The position numbers and the translations under genes are program-made. Below the pieces are notes generated by a model. The model made no database searches. It had not been told where the DNA came from and saw only the letters and a program-made list of their open reading frames with translations. A stretch of 64,000 bases of DNA, taken from Buxus sempervirens. Taxonomy: Eukaryota; Streptophyta; Magnoliopsida; Buxales; Buxaceae. Below are positions 1-11,283 of this stretch, piece by piece. The stretch covers positions 35,197,829 through 35,261,828 of the forward strand of contig OX387187.1 of the NCBI GenBank assembly GCA_947561395.2. The letters are read 5' to 3'. Numbering within the stretch: the stretch's first letter is position 1; every line of letters begins with the position of its first letter.

Positions 1-925
1 TGTGTTTTCATTTGGAAGTCTAATTTCAAATCCAGTTGGTTTCATAATTTTTTGACTCCATTTGTGTCGTGGGTAACAGATTTACTCAGAACTGCTCAAC
101 AACACTTTTCTGGGTTAATCTATGATCCCTGGGGCCTGTTCCGGAGGTCACCCAAGGCACATCCGGATGAATTTTTGTATCAGGCTAGTTTCGTTTGAAA
201 GATGGCTCAACATACTTAATTCATGCTAAATTTCACGGATTTATATGGAGCCAATTGTTCTAAATGAATTTCCAAAGTTGCCCACTTACCACTTTTAACT
301 ATCTCCGGTAGCAGATTTCAAAGGAGAATAACTCCTAGAATTTTAATCAGAATTAATTGAACATTTGCATGAGTCTTCTATTTATCATAATCTTTCAAAT
401 GGATTTGGTTTGATTCAATTTAAATTGTATTTGAATGATTTCAAGACAAATGGCACTATCTTTTACCGAATTTTCCGGATTTGTCTCAACTGGGTTTTAT
501 TCAAGTTTTGCTTTGATTTCCATCTAATGGTGATATCCCAGAAGTGATACTGACATAAAAGAGGATCTAGAATTCATTTGGATTTCTCATGTGAAAGTAT
601 CATACATTTGTTTAATCCTTTTTCAAGGTTTTTAATGATTTTAGCAAGCTTTCTTATTTTTCTAGCATGAACAACACTTGGCAACCACCGTGTGTGGGTG
701 AATGGGGGTGCCTAACACCCCATTCATAATCTAATCCCCTTACTCATCTCTGGATTTGATTTTCAAGTAAGGTTATTTTTACTCTAGTATTTGCCTTTTT
801 GCACATTTCGATGATTTTTGGTGCCCATTTACACCTCAAAATTTGAATGGTGGCGACTCTCCCATTTTCGTTGAGCCCATGTGATGACGGAGGGAATCAT
901 CTCAGTGATTTTTCCATGTCTCACA
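1..925 (-). mobile_element. Partial long LTR, minus strand (same family as 5469-7943)
   Basis: Read on the minus strand this is the beginning of the LTR whose full plus-strand copy lies at 5469-7943. Both begin TGTGAGACATGG, then share the AGTCGCCACC block (here seen as ggtggcgactct near 850), the GGTGTTAGGCACCCCC block, and a long AT-rich stretch ending around the window edge. The minus-strand start is at 925. The rest of the element lies left of the window, so neither its far TSD nor its status as solo or full-length can be judged. Identity is clear by eye but with many small differences. The short ORFs here are not credible genes. Confidence 0.85.
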
Positions 926-1424
926 GTATCAGGTTGGGGTTAGATGTAATTGTATACGTAACTGTTTTCATGATAGTGAAAATGGACTTATATTTCATGG
1001 ATGTGGGCATAATGCCAAATTATACATGTTTTATGCTCTTGTATGATTATATTCTTTTTATTTTTTATTTCGAGAAATTCACACATCAATAGTTTTGATG
1101 AAATTTCTTTTTTCAAGCTATGGTTCATGGATCATGCAGTCTGTCATCACTTTTTTTTAAAAACAAAGAAGCAAATGAAGAGAAAACAGTCCATTCTCCG
1201 AAGTTCAGCTATCCAGGAATGCTTTTATTCGTTCAAGGAGGACCGCAAACAGCTTAAATTGCCCATTGTGGACCACTAAATTTATATAATTATACCAACA
1301 AGAATTCAAAGAACAAAAAAGTCCTATGCAACTTCCAATGTCAATGCAGTTGATCTTTTGTTGAACAATATGTGGCAAGCAGAAAAATACTCATAAAGAG
1401 CAAAATTTGGCTAAAAATTAAAAC
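926..1424. other. Unassigned AT-rich DNA between LTR insertions
   Basis: No gene, repeat family or RNA gene recognised. It is the DNA into which the solo LTR at 1430 inserted: the TSD AAGGG at 1425-1429 repeats at 4518-4522, so this stretch was originally continuous with 4523-5462. Short ORFs here (for example 1043-1279) have no recognisable domain. Confidence 0.5.
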
Positions 1425-1429
1425 AAGGG

Positions 1430-4400
1430 TGTGCGCGCGTCGGAAAAACCGCACGGGAAAATTTGGAGTCACCACCACCTGATAGGGTGCAGGCGAACAC
1501 CTGGGTGCCTAATCTTGTCTATTAGTCTGGTCTGCGGCTTGAGATTCTAAGTCAGTTCTCGGTTGCGGTCTGGGGAAGTCCGTAGACACCCCCAGTCCGC
1601 CCCATCGGATGACCGGTCCCGTGGGTTCCCTGGTTTGAGTCAACTTACTTTGGTTTCTCACCCGATTCCTAATCCGATATGCAATTTGGTTAAGTCTGTC
1701 GGGACCTCTTGAGTGGTGTGGGTCCCTTTAATTGATTTTATCTTGCTTAATTTAAGTGATCTGAGTCTGACTGGGTGGGACCCATTGGAAGGCCCACGAT
1801 GTCCTTGGTGGGCTTGGTTAAGCCCACGTGCCTCTGGTGGGCCTCCGTCTAAGCCTAGGAGACCCTTTGGGCTTAGGTGTAATGAATTGATTTTACTTAA
1901 TTTATTCAAGTTGGAGACTTAGTGATTTTCATGCAATGGGTCTGCCTTGGTTTGCGGGCCCCTGGGTGGGCCCCCATGATGGATGCCAAAGTGTTTTCAA
2001 TTTATCTTTATTTAAATTTGCCAAGATGTTTTGGACCTTGGGCTTGGGGCCCGTAGTCCAGTTCCTGGCTTTGAAAGCCCGAATTCCATGAAGTTAGGGT
2101 TTAAACCCACACTTGATTTGGTTAGTGGGCTTTGGCGGGCCCGATAGGCCCTAGCCCTGGGTCTCGGCCAAACCATGCAATTCACATCATTCCACATATC
2201 AAGGTTCGAGTGGGCCGCATTGGGTTTGGCCCGCATTGGGGTGCTTCTGTGGGTCTCCTAGGGGTCTTCTACAAATCATGTGGGCCTCTAGGAGGGCCCA
2301 CATTGGTTCAGGTTTGAGGGAAGCCTCCACTTTAATCCCATTTTTTTGGATTTTTCAGCAAAGGCAAGTGGGTGGGGGAGCATGCCTCAACACACAAAGG
2401 TACACAGCAAGTTCTTGGGGAAAGGATCATGCTCATATATATATATATAAAACGGCAAGTAATCAAGGCGAGGTTGGCGTGCACAAATTGGCAGCATGCT
2501 TGGTTTAGTATGAAAAATCAGCGGCTGTGCATGAGGACTTGACATGCTTATCATGCATGGAGGCAACATGCTAGAGATGGAGCTGCTGCTGCTGATCCCA
2601 GCAGCAGCTCAGGTGTGTCATGGCAGGGGGGCCAGGGGAGACCGGAAGCATGCTTGCTGACCATGAAATAGCCAGTGGAGTAGGGGGGCTAGGTGACCAT
2701 GGCTGTAGGGATTTAGGCATGTTAAAAAACATCCAACAGTAAGCCGAAAAGGGGAGGGAACTTGCTGGAACGGCTGCTAAAGAATAGTAACATGTAAATA
2801 GGAGGTAACCAGCGCATTGACATTAGCATGCATCCTCATGTGATGACATTTTCCAGCAAAAGAACAATAAGAAAGTGGTTGCCAAAAACCATCAAATCTA
2901 CATGCATGCAAGAAACAAAAAAAAATCAGCAAAACAGAACCATACACATGCGAGAAGAACAATGAAAAAGCCATGATCTAACATATATTTCCTCGCATCT
3001 TAGCAATATCTGAACCCGAGACTCATGCTTAAACCCACGGAAATTTAGAGGAGGGGAAGAAAAGGGGGTTTATATGGGGATACATTAGACATGCCTTGCA
3101 TGAGGGAACATGCTCCCTTCATTGAATAACCGAGACCCTCAAAACAGCACACTTGGTGGCCTAGAATGAAGCAACAAAGCTTCTCATTCTCTCAGAAAAT
3201 CGTGCATGGGGTCTCCCTTACCCTTGGAGACCACTACATTACCAAGACATGGGAGAAAAATGCATGCAAAGGAGCACTAACACAGCTGTGTAGCAATGAG
3301 AGATCAGATTCGTTGAACTCCTTAAAAAAGACCCATTTTAATATATGTATAACATAAGGTGATGAGGAACCTTACCTAGAGGTTCTTAAGCTCTTGCACA
3401 AGGTGGAGCCTCCTCCTTGAGGCCAAGATGTAGCTGGCAAGTCCTCTGATGCTCAAGCTCCACTCCAACAGCAGCTAGACTCCTTTAGCTTGCTTAAGAA
3501 AGTGAAGAAGAAGAGGAGGGAAGCAAGGGTGGGGTGGTCTTGGGGTGGTGTAGGGAGGTGGTGGAGGGCAAAGGGAGTTGAAGAAGGAAGGGTTCGAGTG
3601 GGAAAAAGTGGGGGAAGAAAGCTGAAAACCAGCAAAAGAAGCCAACTTCCGGCCAGAGGTGGCTACTGTGTTTATATAGGCAATTTTAATGTATCCGGCA
3701 TTATATGCCGGATACACTATCTCTTGTTCATAGCCGGCCTCTATGGCCGGCTACACATATGTCCCTTTGTATCCGGCATTAAATGCCGGATACAAAACAC
3801 AATTATTCGAAAATTAAATGCCGCCGCAAATTTGTCGGGCGTCCGGCGCGAATCTTGTTGATTGATCTTCTTGTATCCGATGAATAGTGTCGGATGTACA
3901 CAAGGGTATGTGTATCTGAAATACTTGGTTGGATACAAATCGAAAAATTACAGATTTGCCCCTGGATATTCGCAGATTCATCCGATACTCTTAGATATTC
4001 ACAGATTTGGTCCCTGCGAAATTTTGCTTTAAACCCTGGGATATTTGGCATGTTTGGATATTTGAGGATTGTCCCTCGAGATATTTTCTTGCGCTTCTTG
4101 CCACGTGTGCGGCTTTTTGCCACGTGTGCAACTTTCTGGGTTTTGCTGCTCGGAAACTTCGACAGCTCTTATCTCCTTCATCCGGACTCCGATTTGAGCA
4201 AACTCAGTTGCGTTTGACTCGTATCGGAGCCCTCTATCCAATGATATAGAGCTAAGCACCTGGCACGGGGTTCGAAAAAAAGTCAACTTTCGGCTCACCC
4301 TCAAGTTTGACCGGCCCACAGAACCTTTATTCGGACTCCGATTCCAGCAAACTCGGTTGCCTTGAAACCGTGTCGAGATTCTCTATCCATTTAGATAAAG

Positions 4401-4517
4401 CAAGGTGGCCAATTTTCACTTGATCAAAAAGTCAATTTTTGACCCCTCAGGGTTTGACTTTTTAACCGGGTTTTGCATTTCCGGCTCTTCCGGGAGCGCA
4501 AAAATGAGGTGCTTACA
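1430..4517 (+). mobile_element. Solo LTR of a long-LTR retrotransposon (family B, copy 1)
   Basis: The element starts TGTGCGCGCG and ends GGTGCTTACA, with a perfect 5-bp TSD AAGGG on each side (1425-1429 and 4518-4522). It aligns with 20779-24198 over its outer parts: the GGGTGCAGG...ACACC block and 'gtctgcggcttgagattcta' near the start, the paired 'cggactccgatt' blocks, the TTTGACTTTT motif and the AAAATGAGGTG terminus. No gag or pol domain lies inside, so recombination between two LTRs of a full-length element is the simplest origin. A TATA-like TTTATATAGG at about 3671-3680 lies just upstream of a dyad array. Two GCCACGTGTGC (G-box core CACGTG) copies lie at about 4100-4130. The long LTR and AGTCACCACC motif suggest a Ty3/gypsy family, but the lineage is inference. 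Confidence 0.88.
3691..3793. repeat. Array of three 25-bp dyads at 39-bp spacing in solo LTR copy 1
   Basis: Dyads start at 3691, 3730 and 3769. The first and third have arms GTATCCGGCAT and ATGCCGGATAC around a 3-nt centre. The middle one has changed arms (TAGCCGGCC / GGCCGGCTA) in which two base pairs have changed on both sides together. A degenerate fourth dyad (GTATCCGA...TCGGATGTAC) lies at 3873-3899. The array starts about 15 bp after a TATA-like box, so it may be transcribed as a chain of hairpins. Confidence 0.85.
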
Positions 4518-4522
4518 AAGGG

Positions 4523-5462
4523 ATTTAGTGTTTTTGGGCAATGAAAAAAAAAAGTTCATAACAAAGTCTAAATTGATTTTTTTAGTCCACATGATCATTG
4601 TTAACAAAAACTTAGCTCATTTGTATTCTCATTCTCTTAGCACTTTAACTCAAAACATGGTTTTTAATGGGTTGGAATAGTGAAGTGTTGCTGGTCAAAC
4701 AAGTTGGGGAAAAAAACATTGTTGCTTAGTAGGTAATAGGATCATTGCTATTGTTGCATATGTGACATAGCAATACATAAGGGATGCAAAATTGAGTTGA
4801 GGGATTGAATCCTAGCTCATTAACTAGGAAAGGATTAAATAATGAACATGAGAAGTATACATCAGAATGATCAGCATGAGAAGTGTACATCTTCTGATAA
4901 GCTACCAAAAAGGGGAGTTGTTGAACATGTATGCTATATTATATGAAATTCATTACTTTGCTAATTTAATATGCTAACCTATGGTCTTGCAAAGTTACAA
5001 TGACATGGACAACTGTTTATTTCTTCAAAGGGACAAGTGAAGAAAGCATACATCTTTGTATTTTTTTCAAGATACACTCACCTTAATAAAGTTTCTTCTC
5101 TCATTTTCATTAATAAACAAATTAATGAGAAATTTGTACGAAAACTGAGAACAGGTTCTATGCTTTTCCTTTTTGCTTGTCGTCCAATGCCTGCATGGAA
5201 GGGCATAGTTTCGTGTGAAAGACAAAGAATTTATGATAAAATAATTTTAGAGAAACTGACAACTTATAAAGCAATAAAGTGCTAGTTGCTTGACCATGAA
5301 CGTTTTTTTGGCTAAATATGATTTCTTTTTGTAGTATACCAACTGGTAAGTTTCAATACATCATGCAAGAAGCATTCAAAAATCAAAACTACCAACCTTA
5401 GCTGAGGAAGTTTTTCATGGACAAAAACAAAACATATACTGGAAAAGTCACATTCTAATTTT
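4523..5462. other. Unassigned AT-rich DNA
   Basis: Continuation of the DNA interrupted by the solo LTR ending at 4517 (TSD AAGGG at 4518-4522). It runs to the TSD of the next solo LTR (GGTAAC, 5463-5468). I see no conserved coding domain, RNA gene or repeat; the longest open frames are under 95 codons with no recognisable motif. Confidence 0.5.
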
Positions 5463-6885
5463 GGTAACTGTGAGACATGGGAAACATCACCGAGATGATT
5501 TCCCCTCCGTCAACACACGGGCTCAACGTAAAAATGGGAGAGTCGCCACCATTCAGATTTTTGGGGTGTGAATGGATACCAAAATCATCAAAAATATGCA
5601 AAAATAGCTAAAAGGCAAATTCTAGAGTAAAAATAACTCTACTTGAAAATCAAATCCAGAGATGTGTAAGGGGATTAGATTATGAACTGGGGAAGGTGTT
5701 AGGCACCCCCATTCATCCATACAAGGTGGTTGCCAAGTGTTTGTTCATGCAAAAAAGAGTAAGAAAGCTTGCTAAATCATTAAAAACCTTGAAAAATGAC
5801 AAATGTATGATATCTCCACATGAAGATCCAAATGGATTCCAGATCCTCTTTTATGTCAATATCATTTCTGGAATATCACCAAAGGATGGAAATCAAAGAA
5901 AATGTTGCACAAAACCAAGTTGAGTTAACTTCGGAAATTTCGGTAAAAGCAAGAACCATTTGTCCTGAAATCATTCCAATCCAATTTTAAATTGAATCAA
6001 ACCAAAACCATTTGAAATATTATGGTAAATAAAAGACTCATGCAAAATTTCAAGTAGATCCGGTTGAAAACCTAGGAGTTATGTTCCTTTAAAATCTGCT
6101 GCTGTAGATGATTAAAAGTGATAAGTGGGCAACTTTGGAAAACCATCTAGAAATATCGGCTCCATATAAATTTATGAAATTTGGTGTGAGTGAAGTCTGT
6201 ATGGTCATATTTCAAATGAAACTAGCCTCATACAAAAATTCATTCGGATATGCCTTGGGTGGTCTCCCGAACAGGCCCCGAAGATCACAGATTTACCCAG
6301 AAAAGTGCTGTTGAACAGCTCTGAGTAAATCTGTTGCTCACGACACAAATGGAGTCAAAAAATTATGAAACCAACTGGATTTGAAAATAAACTCATAAAG
6401 GAGTGCCCAGAAACAAAAATCACTCGAATCAGATTTAAGACGAACACATGGCGCTCGGTCGAAGTGACAGGTTCCGTATTCGGATCTGAATTGACCTATC
6501 AACTTCGACAGAGAGGTGTCAAAAAGCTTCTTAATAGAAATTAATGAAATTTGGTAGGTATAAACTAGACAGCCTCACCTTTCCCATGGTTCTGGAATCA
6601 CTCCAAAATTCATCCGGACGATGAAGTTATGAGTGTCCGAAGTCGGGGTACAGTTGCTGTCAAGTTAAGCCATTTTTGAAGAAAACCAACTCCAAATAGT
6701 GATAAAGTATGTGTGATCCGTGAAAGATTAATCAAAATCCTTTGAAAACATTCCAGAATTACTTGGGGCTATTTATTTCAGATTTATCATAATAAACGCA
6801 ATAAATCCAAAATATGAGCCTATCCCACCGAAATCACATGCTATGTGTGTGTAAGTGTAAAAATCATTCCAACAACATAGCAAAG

Positions 6886-7205
6886 ATAGCATGCATTCAT
6901 ATCAATCAAAATAGGGTTCTAAAACAACCTAGGGTTCCGTTCCATCATCGTTTCCCTTAGTTCTCTCTCCCCGTTAAACACGGTTCTTCAAGATAATCTT
7001 AGGGTACTTTGAATATAGAAGGGTTTTCATAGAATCACAAGGCTTATAGCATGCATTTAGATCAAATAAAAAAAGGTTCTAGAACAACCTAGGGTTCCGT
7101 TCCATTATCGTTTCCCTTAGTTCTCTCTCCCCGTTAAACACGGTTCTTCAAGATAATCTTAGGGTACTTTGAATATGAAACGGTCTTCAAAGATTCAAAA
7201 GGCTT
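6886..7205. repeat. 160-bp tandem duplication inside the family A solo LTR
   Basis: Two near-identical units start around 6886 and 7046; for example GCATGCATT at 6889 and 7049, and AACCTAGGGTTCCGTTCC at about 6926 and 7086. A shorter, more diverged third unit follows to about 7250. Confidence 0.85.
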
Positions 7206-7699
7206 ATTCAAAAGAGGTTCTAGCACTAGGATCAATCCCCAGTCTCGTTTCTCCTAGATCCCGCCTTCACGTTTTACGGCTAAGGGGAGTCTTGAGATAC
7301 TTTGAGCCGGGGAAGGGTTTTCATACACACATCAAGGCCTTATTCTACAGAAAGGTAGAAGAAGAGATCTAGATCTAGAAATGTAAAAACAAAAATTAAA
7401 AAGAGGTATAAGGCTTACCTGGGTTCTGGAAGCACTTCCGCAGCGGTTTCCCTCTTCTCTCGGAGCTTTTCTTGGCAAAAGTTCTTGGCAAGAATTGTTG
7501 GCCATTTGCTTAAGGAGGAGCCTCCTATTTATAAGCAAAGGCTAGGGTTAGGGTTGGTGAGGTGGTAGACACAACATAAGGTCTATAGCCCACCAACCTT
7601 AACCCTAAGGCTATTTCCGAGATTTCCACTCATTTAATGAGGGATATGATGGTAAAAGGTGAAAGCTCTCGGAAAACCCTAATTTTGAGCAAAACTAAT

Positions 7700-7841
7700 G
7701 TATCCGACATATAAGGTTGGATACACAAGCACCTATGTGTATCCGGCATATGTTGCCGGATACATTAAGGGCTACTTGTATCCGGCATTTTCCATCGGAT
7801 ACGAAGAAATATGCTTGTATCAGACCTGAGTTGTCGGATAC
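7700..7841. repeat. Array of four 25-bp dyads at exactly 39-bp spacing
   Basis: Dyads start at 7700, 7739, 7778 and 7817, each 25 bp and separated by 14 bp. All begin GTATC and end GGATAC; the most symmetric is GTATCCGGCAT-3 nt-TTGCCGGATAC at 7739. The array lies about 170 bp downstream of the TATA-like box. The last unit shares CCTGAGTTGTCG with a dyad unit in the family B LTR at 21914. Confidence 0.87.
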
Positions 7842-7949
7842 AAGGAAAAAACTCATTTTCTCAAATTTTGTGCTGGTTTCCAAGGAGATAGTGATTTTTA
7901 CTGATTATTGATCATTTTTACTGTGCAATTTGAGGTGTCTACAGGTAAC

Positions 7950-8246
7950 ATGACAACAAGAGATGAGCTGTACAATTATTAAATGTGTTGTGAATCTTGC
8001 ATTGTGAATAGTAAGAAAAATCGAGAAGACGAAGAACACGCAAATTTAATTGGTCCAGCAATGTGCCTATGTCCACTGTGTACAACAAAATTTTCTCTAT
8101 CAAAAACATCAATTAGGGTTGCATCAATATGGATATATATCAATTCTAAATTTCTAAAATTCCAAAAATACCATTTACCATACTGCGGGGGGCGAACCCC
8201 ATTGTTCACCGCACATCCAACTTATTCCTCAGCACGAGGAAGGGAT
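7950..8246. other. Unassigned DNA between solo LTR and copia element
   Basis: Genomic DNA between two insertions. No coding domain, RNA gene or repeat recognised. It ends with the TSD CTGGA (8247-8251) of the copia element. Confidence 0.5.
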
Positions 8247-8251
8247 CTGGA

Positions 8252-8447
8252 TGTTAAGAAATATAGGGTTATTTTGTTTTATTGTATTAAGGGTAGAATA
8301 GTCTTTTCAGTTTCATTAGTTTAGCCTATATATATAGTCTCTTTGTATTTAGGTTAAATCAGTTAGTTATGCAAAAACAATGAAACCCAAACCTTCTCTT
8401 TCTCTCATGTTTTGTGTTTTCTCTTTATTTATTTGGATTGTTTAACA
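8252..8447 (+). repeat. 5' LTR of the copia element
   Basis: 196 bp, starts TGTTAAGAAATA and ends GTTTAACA. It contains a 19-bp piece (around 8413-8431) absent from the 3' LTR, flanked by TTCTCT-type repeats, which fits a slippage deletion in the 3' copy. Confidence 0.95.
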
Positions 8448-8459
8448 TGGTATCAGAGC
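8448..8459 (+). other. Primer binding site (initiator-Met tRNA type)
   Basis: TGGTATCAGAGC follows the 5' LTR with no gap. This is the common plant copia primer site, complementary to the 3' end of initiator methionine tRNA. Confidence 0.95.
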
Positions 8460-8570
8460 AAAACCAGGTTTCATGGGACGAGGATTGGTGGGAGTTGGTT
8501 TTTTTTATCTTTCGCGGAAGGATTTCTTTCAATAATTTTTTGGCGTTTCGATTCAAGACAGCAGTGTACA

Positions 8571-8840
8571 AATGACGATTTGTGTTCTTGTCCTTTTTTG
8601 CTTGGGTTTTTTGTTTGAAGAATTGGGGCACGTGGTTGATGGATTCAGAAACATGATGATTCGGGTTCTTGTCCCTTTTGCTTGGGTTTTTGTTTGAAGA
8701 GTTGGGGCACGTGGTTGATGGATTCAGAAACATGATGATTCGGGATCTTGTCCTTTTTTTTTTTTTTTTTGCTTGGGTTTTTGTTTGAAGGGTTGGGGCA
8801 CGTCGATTCAGAAGCTTCTTTGTCGTTGTCAGTAGTAAGA
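8571..8840 (+). repeat. Three-copy tandem repeat in the copia leader
   Basis: The block TTGGGGCACGTGGTTGATGG recurs at about 8623 and 8702, and in shortened form at about 8793, giving periods of 79 and 91 bp. The longer third spacing comes from a T-run at 8755-8770. Each unit carries CACGT(G). It lies between the primer site and gag, so it is leader sequence. The minus-strand ORF across it is low complexity and not a gene. Confidence 0.8.
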
Positions 8841-8977
8841 TCTTTGATTTGTTGAAGTGTTGGGGTCTTCGTCTCAGCGGTCTCAACACGGGTTGCTATG
8901 CTTTAACAAAAAACTTGCAATTGGTATATCATTTTTTGTTTATTTTGTGATCTAATTTTCTCTGTTTTTTTTTTAAT

Positions 8978-9815
8978 ATGGCTACTGAAAGAGATGATTC
9001 GCTTCAGTCTGTGAGTGTGAGGTTGGATGGAAAGAATTATTCATAATGGAGTTATGTGATGAGAAATTTTCTTAAGGGCAAAAAGATGTGGGGATATGTT
9101 AGTGGAACTTCTGTGAAACCTAAGAATACTGATGAGGGTTATGCTGCTTTGATAGATGCCTGGGAAGCAAACAATGCAAAAATTATTACTTGGATTAACA
9201 ATTCTATTGAGCATTCCATAGGTACACAGTTGGCAAAGGAAGTTTGGGATCATCTGCAAAGGCTATTTACTCAATCAAATTTTGCAAAGCAGTATCAATT
9301 GGAGAATGACATAAGAGCTCTTCAGCAGAAGAATATGAGTATTCAGGAGTTTTATTCTGCTATGACAGATCTTTGGGATCAATTGGCTCTTACAGAATCG
9401 GTAGAATTAAAGGCATGTGGTGCCTATATTGCTGGTAGAGAGCAACAACGGTTGGTACAGTTTTTAATGGCACTTTGTAATGATTTTTAAGGACTTAGAG
9501 GTTCAATTTTGCATCGTTCTCCACCACCTTCTGTTGACTCAGTTGTCAGTGAGTTATTGGCTGAAGAAATACGTCTTAATTCTTATTCTGAAAAGGGAAT
9601 TCTTTCTACTTCTAATCATTCTGTGTTAGCAATACCTTCTAAGCCACTTTATAATAATCAAAATAAGCCTTACACAAGGGTTTCGACGAGTGCAGTTTTT
9701 GTAAGCAGAAAGGTCATTGGAAGGCTCAGTGTCCTAAGTTGGTACAGCAAAATCAATCGCAGCAGCAATTTCAAGCTTGGAAGCCTGGCAACCAGTCACA
9801 ATCTAATACTCATAG
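8978..9815 (+). pseudogene. gag: Copia gag, broken (upstream part)
   Basis: Structural protein of the copia particle. The start is the ATG at 8978, giving MATERDDSLQSVSVRLDGKN, a typical copia gag opening. An in-frame TAA follows at 9044-9046. The next stretch (9056-9490) has the usual copia gag features, including a W..L..LF and a DLWDQL motif, and ends at a stop at 9488-9490. Beyond that, gag-like sequence continues in another frame to 9815, where the chromovirus inserted (TSD CATAG, 9811-9815). The remainder resumes at 13992. No zinc knuckle is intact; a CKQKGHWK-like remnant is visible around 9700-9730 in shifted frames. Confidence 0.85.
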
Positions 9816-10274
9816 TGTAGCGCCCCAGATCCGGGTCTGCCCTATCACAGCACCAACCCGTACCCAAGACCTACTTAAGGTATATTTGGGAGGTACCTTG
9901 GTTACTCTTAAGAGTTACTCTAAGTATTCTTGGGAGTATTTTAGGGTATACATGGGTATACACTAGTGTTATCTGAGAGGGTACCTGGGGTAAACTTGGG
10001 AATTACTCTAGGTACACATAAGTCCAATTTTTCAAAATTTGATTTCCAATTCATTTAAGCTAATCGGAGAGTATCTTAGACAATTGGAATTTAGAAATAA
10101 CATTAATTAAACTTACCTCAATAACCTTCATAAAGTTCAATTGATTTCTCTAAATCCTCGAGAATAATCCACATTTACCTCATCTTCATAACACAAATAC
10201 TTAATTAGTCTAATAATCACACTTTAGATAATTAATCTTAATAATTAAGATATAATCCGGGTCGGGGTTTTACA
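9816..10274 (-). repeat. Chromovirus LTR (3' LTR in element orientation)
   Basis: 459 bp; plus-strand ends TGTAGCGCCCC and GGGGTTTTACA. It matches 13528-13986 except for about seven transitions, mostly in the first 200 bp of the plus strand. Confidence 0.93.
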
Positions 10275-10289
10275 TTCTACCCTCCTACA

Positions 10290-10530
10290 AAATAAATTTC
10301 GTCCTCGAAATTTCACCTTGTAGTTCTCCAAATAACTCGGATATTTCCTTTGCCTATCTCCCTTAGTTTCTCATGTAGCTTCCTCAATTATGTGATGTTA
10401 CCATGAGGCCTTGACTAGAGGAGTGGTTTTAGTACGAAGTATTTGCTTGTGTCTGTTCAGGATCTGAACCGGACATTCCTCAAATGATGCACCCTCACGT
10501 ACCTCGAAAGGCTCTATCTCAATAATGTGG
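10290..10530 (-). pseudogene. Integrase C-terminus / chromodomain remnant
   Basis: Reading the minus strand from about 10530: HIIEIEPFEVREG, then EECPVQIL, then LRTKTTPLVKASW, then IIEEAT. This matches the tail of Tekay/Del-like chromovirus polyproteins (QILDRKEQVLRTK...PLVKV.W....EEATWE), a chromodomain-like region thought to guide integration to heterochromatin. Two tryptophan positions appear to have become stops (SW* and AT*), consistent with TGG to TGA. The sequence then runs directly into the polypurine tract. Confidence 0.75.
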
Positions 10531-10799
10531 TTAGGATACATAATGACTAAGTAAGGATACGTGAAACACGTTGTGTACCCTAGCCATTTCAGACTGTAAA
10601 TCCAATCAATAAGCCAGACTTGGCATTTACTAAACTTTGCATACGACTAACTGCTATGAAGTACATAGTGTACAATCTTCCGGTTCCCAACTCTTGGAAT
10701 AATCTAAGGTGTTTTTGATAAAAACTACTACAAAGCTATCAAGGCACTAAGGAAAAATCCGGTTGATTAAGTCCACAAATACAGCAAGTGCATTGGTTG

Positions 10800-11283
10800 A
10801 CTCACATACTTGACCATAAATTCAAAATTTCCTGAAGGGTGGTATTCTCAATGTCCTCTTCAACCAATCTCAATTGATGATAGCCTGATCTTAGGTCTAT
10901 CTTTGAAAACCATGTGGCTCCCTTAAGTTGATCAAATATATCATCAATCTTTTGGAAAGGGTATTTGTTCCTTATAGTTGCTTGATTTAGTAGCCTAAAA
11001 TCAATTTATAATCTCATTGACCCATCCTTCTTCTGCACAAAAATATTGGTGCACCCCAAGGTGATGCACTATGCCTAATTAATCCCTTCTCCATCAACTC
11101 ATTCAATTGAATTTTCCAATTCATCATATTCAACTTGTGACATCCGATAAGGTTGCCCTGATATAGGTTGTGTGCTAGGCAAGAGATGAATCCTAGACTC
11201 AATCTCTTTTGGGGGTGGTAACCCTGGCAAGCCATCTGGAAATAAGTCTGCAACCTCACCAACAACAAGCACCTTGCCAACAC
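10800..11283 (-). pseudogene. Reverse transcriptase fragment (N-terminal part)
   Basis: The minus strand encodes a gypsy RT beginning: GLIRHSASPWGAPIFL around 11060, then [36 protein letters not shown] and [15 protein letters not shown] down to about 10860. This is the usual fingers/early palm order. The catalytic YxDD palm, RNase H and the integrase core are absent: the sequence passes within a few hundred bases to the integrase tail at 10530. Frameshifts and a TGT to TAA-type change before IDF also break it. Confidence 0.82.

Larger units (their letters stand above)
5469..7943 (+). mobile_element. Solo LTR of a long-LTR retrotransposon (family A)
   Basis: The element starts TGTGAGACATGG and ends GAGGTGTCTACA. 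The 6 bp GGTAAC flank both sides (5463-5468 and 7944-7949), giving a 5-6 bp TSD. It is the inverted partner of 1-925. Internally it has an AGTCGCCACC block near the start, a 160-bp tandem duplication, a TATA-like TATTTATAAGC around 7526-7536 and four periodic dyads near the end. Its ends resemble those of family B (TGTG start, AGTCGCCAC near the start, GAGGTGT.TACA end), so the two are probably related lineages of gypsy LTRs. No gag or pol sequence is inside. Confidence 0.87.

Noticed and set aside
365-1279. Three ORFs of 60-81 codons at the left edge
   Set aside because: Part is LTR sequence repeated in inverse at 5.5-6.4 kb; the rest lacks coding character.
3475-4319. Several 80-123 codon ORFs in solo LTR copy 1
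   Set aside because: They lie over the dyad array and LTR repeats, are not conserved in copy 2, and have no domain.
8425-8889. 154-codon minus-strand ORF in the copia leader
   Set aside because: Low complexity, built from a leader tandem repeat, and no domain.
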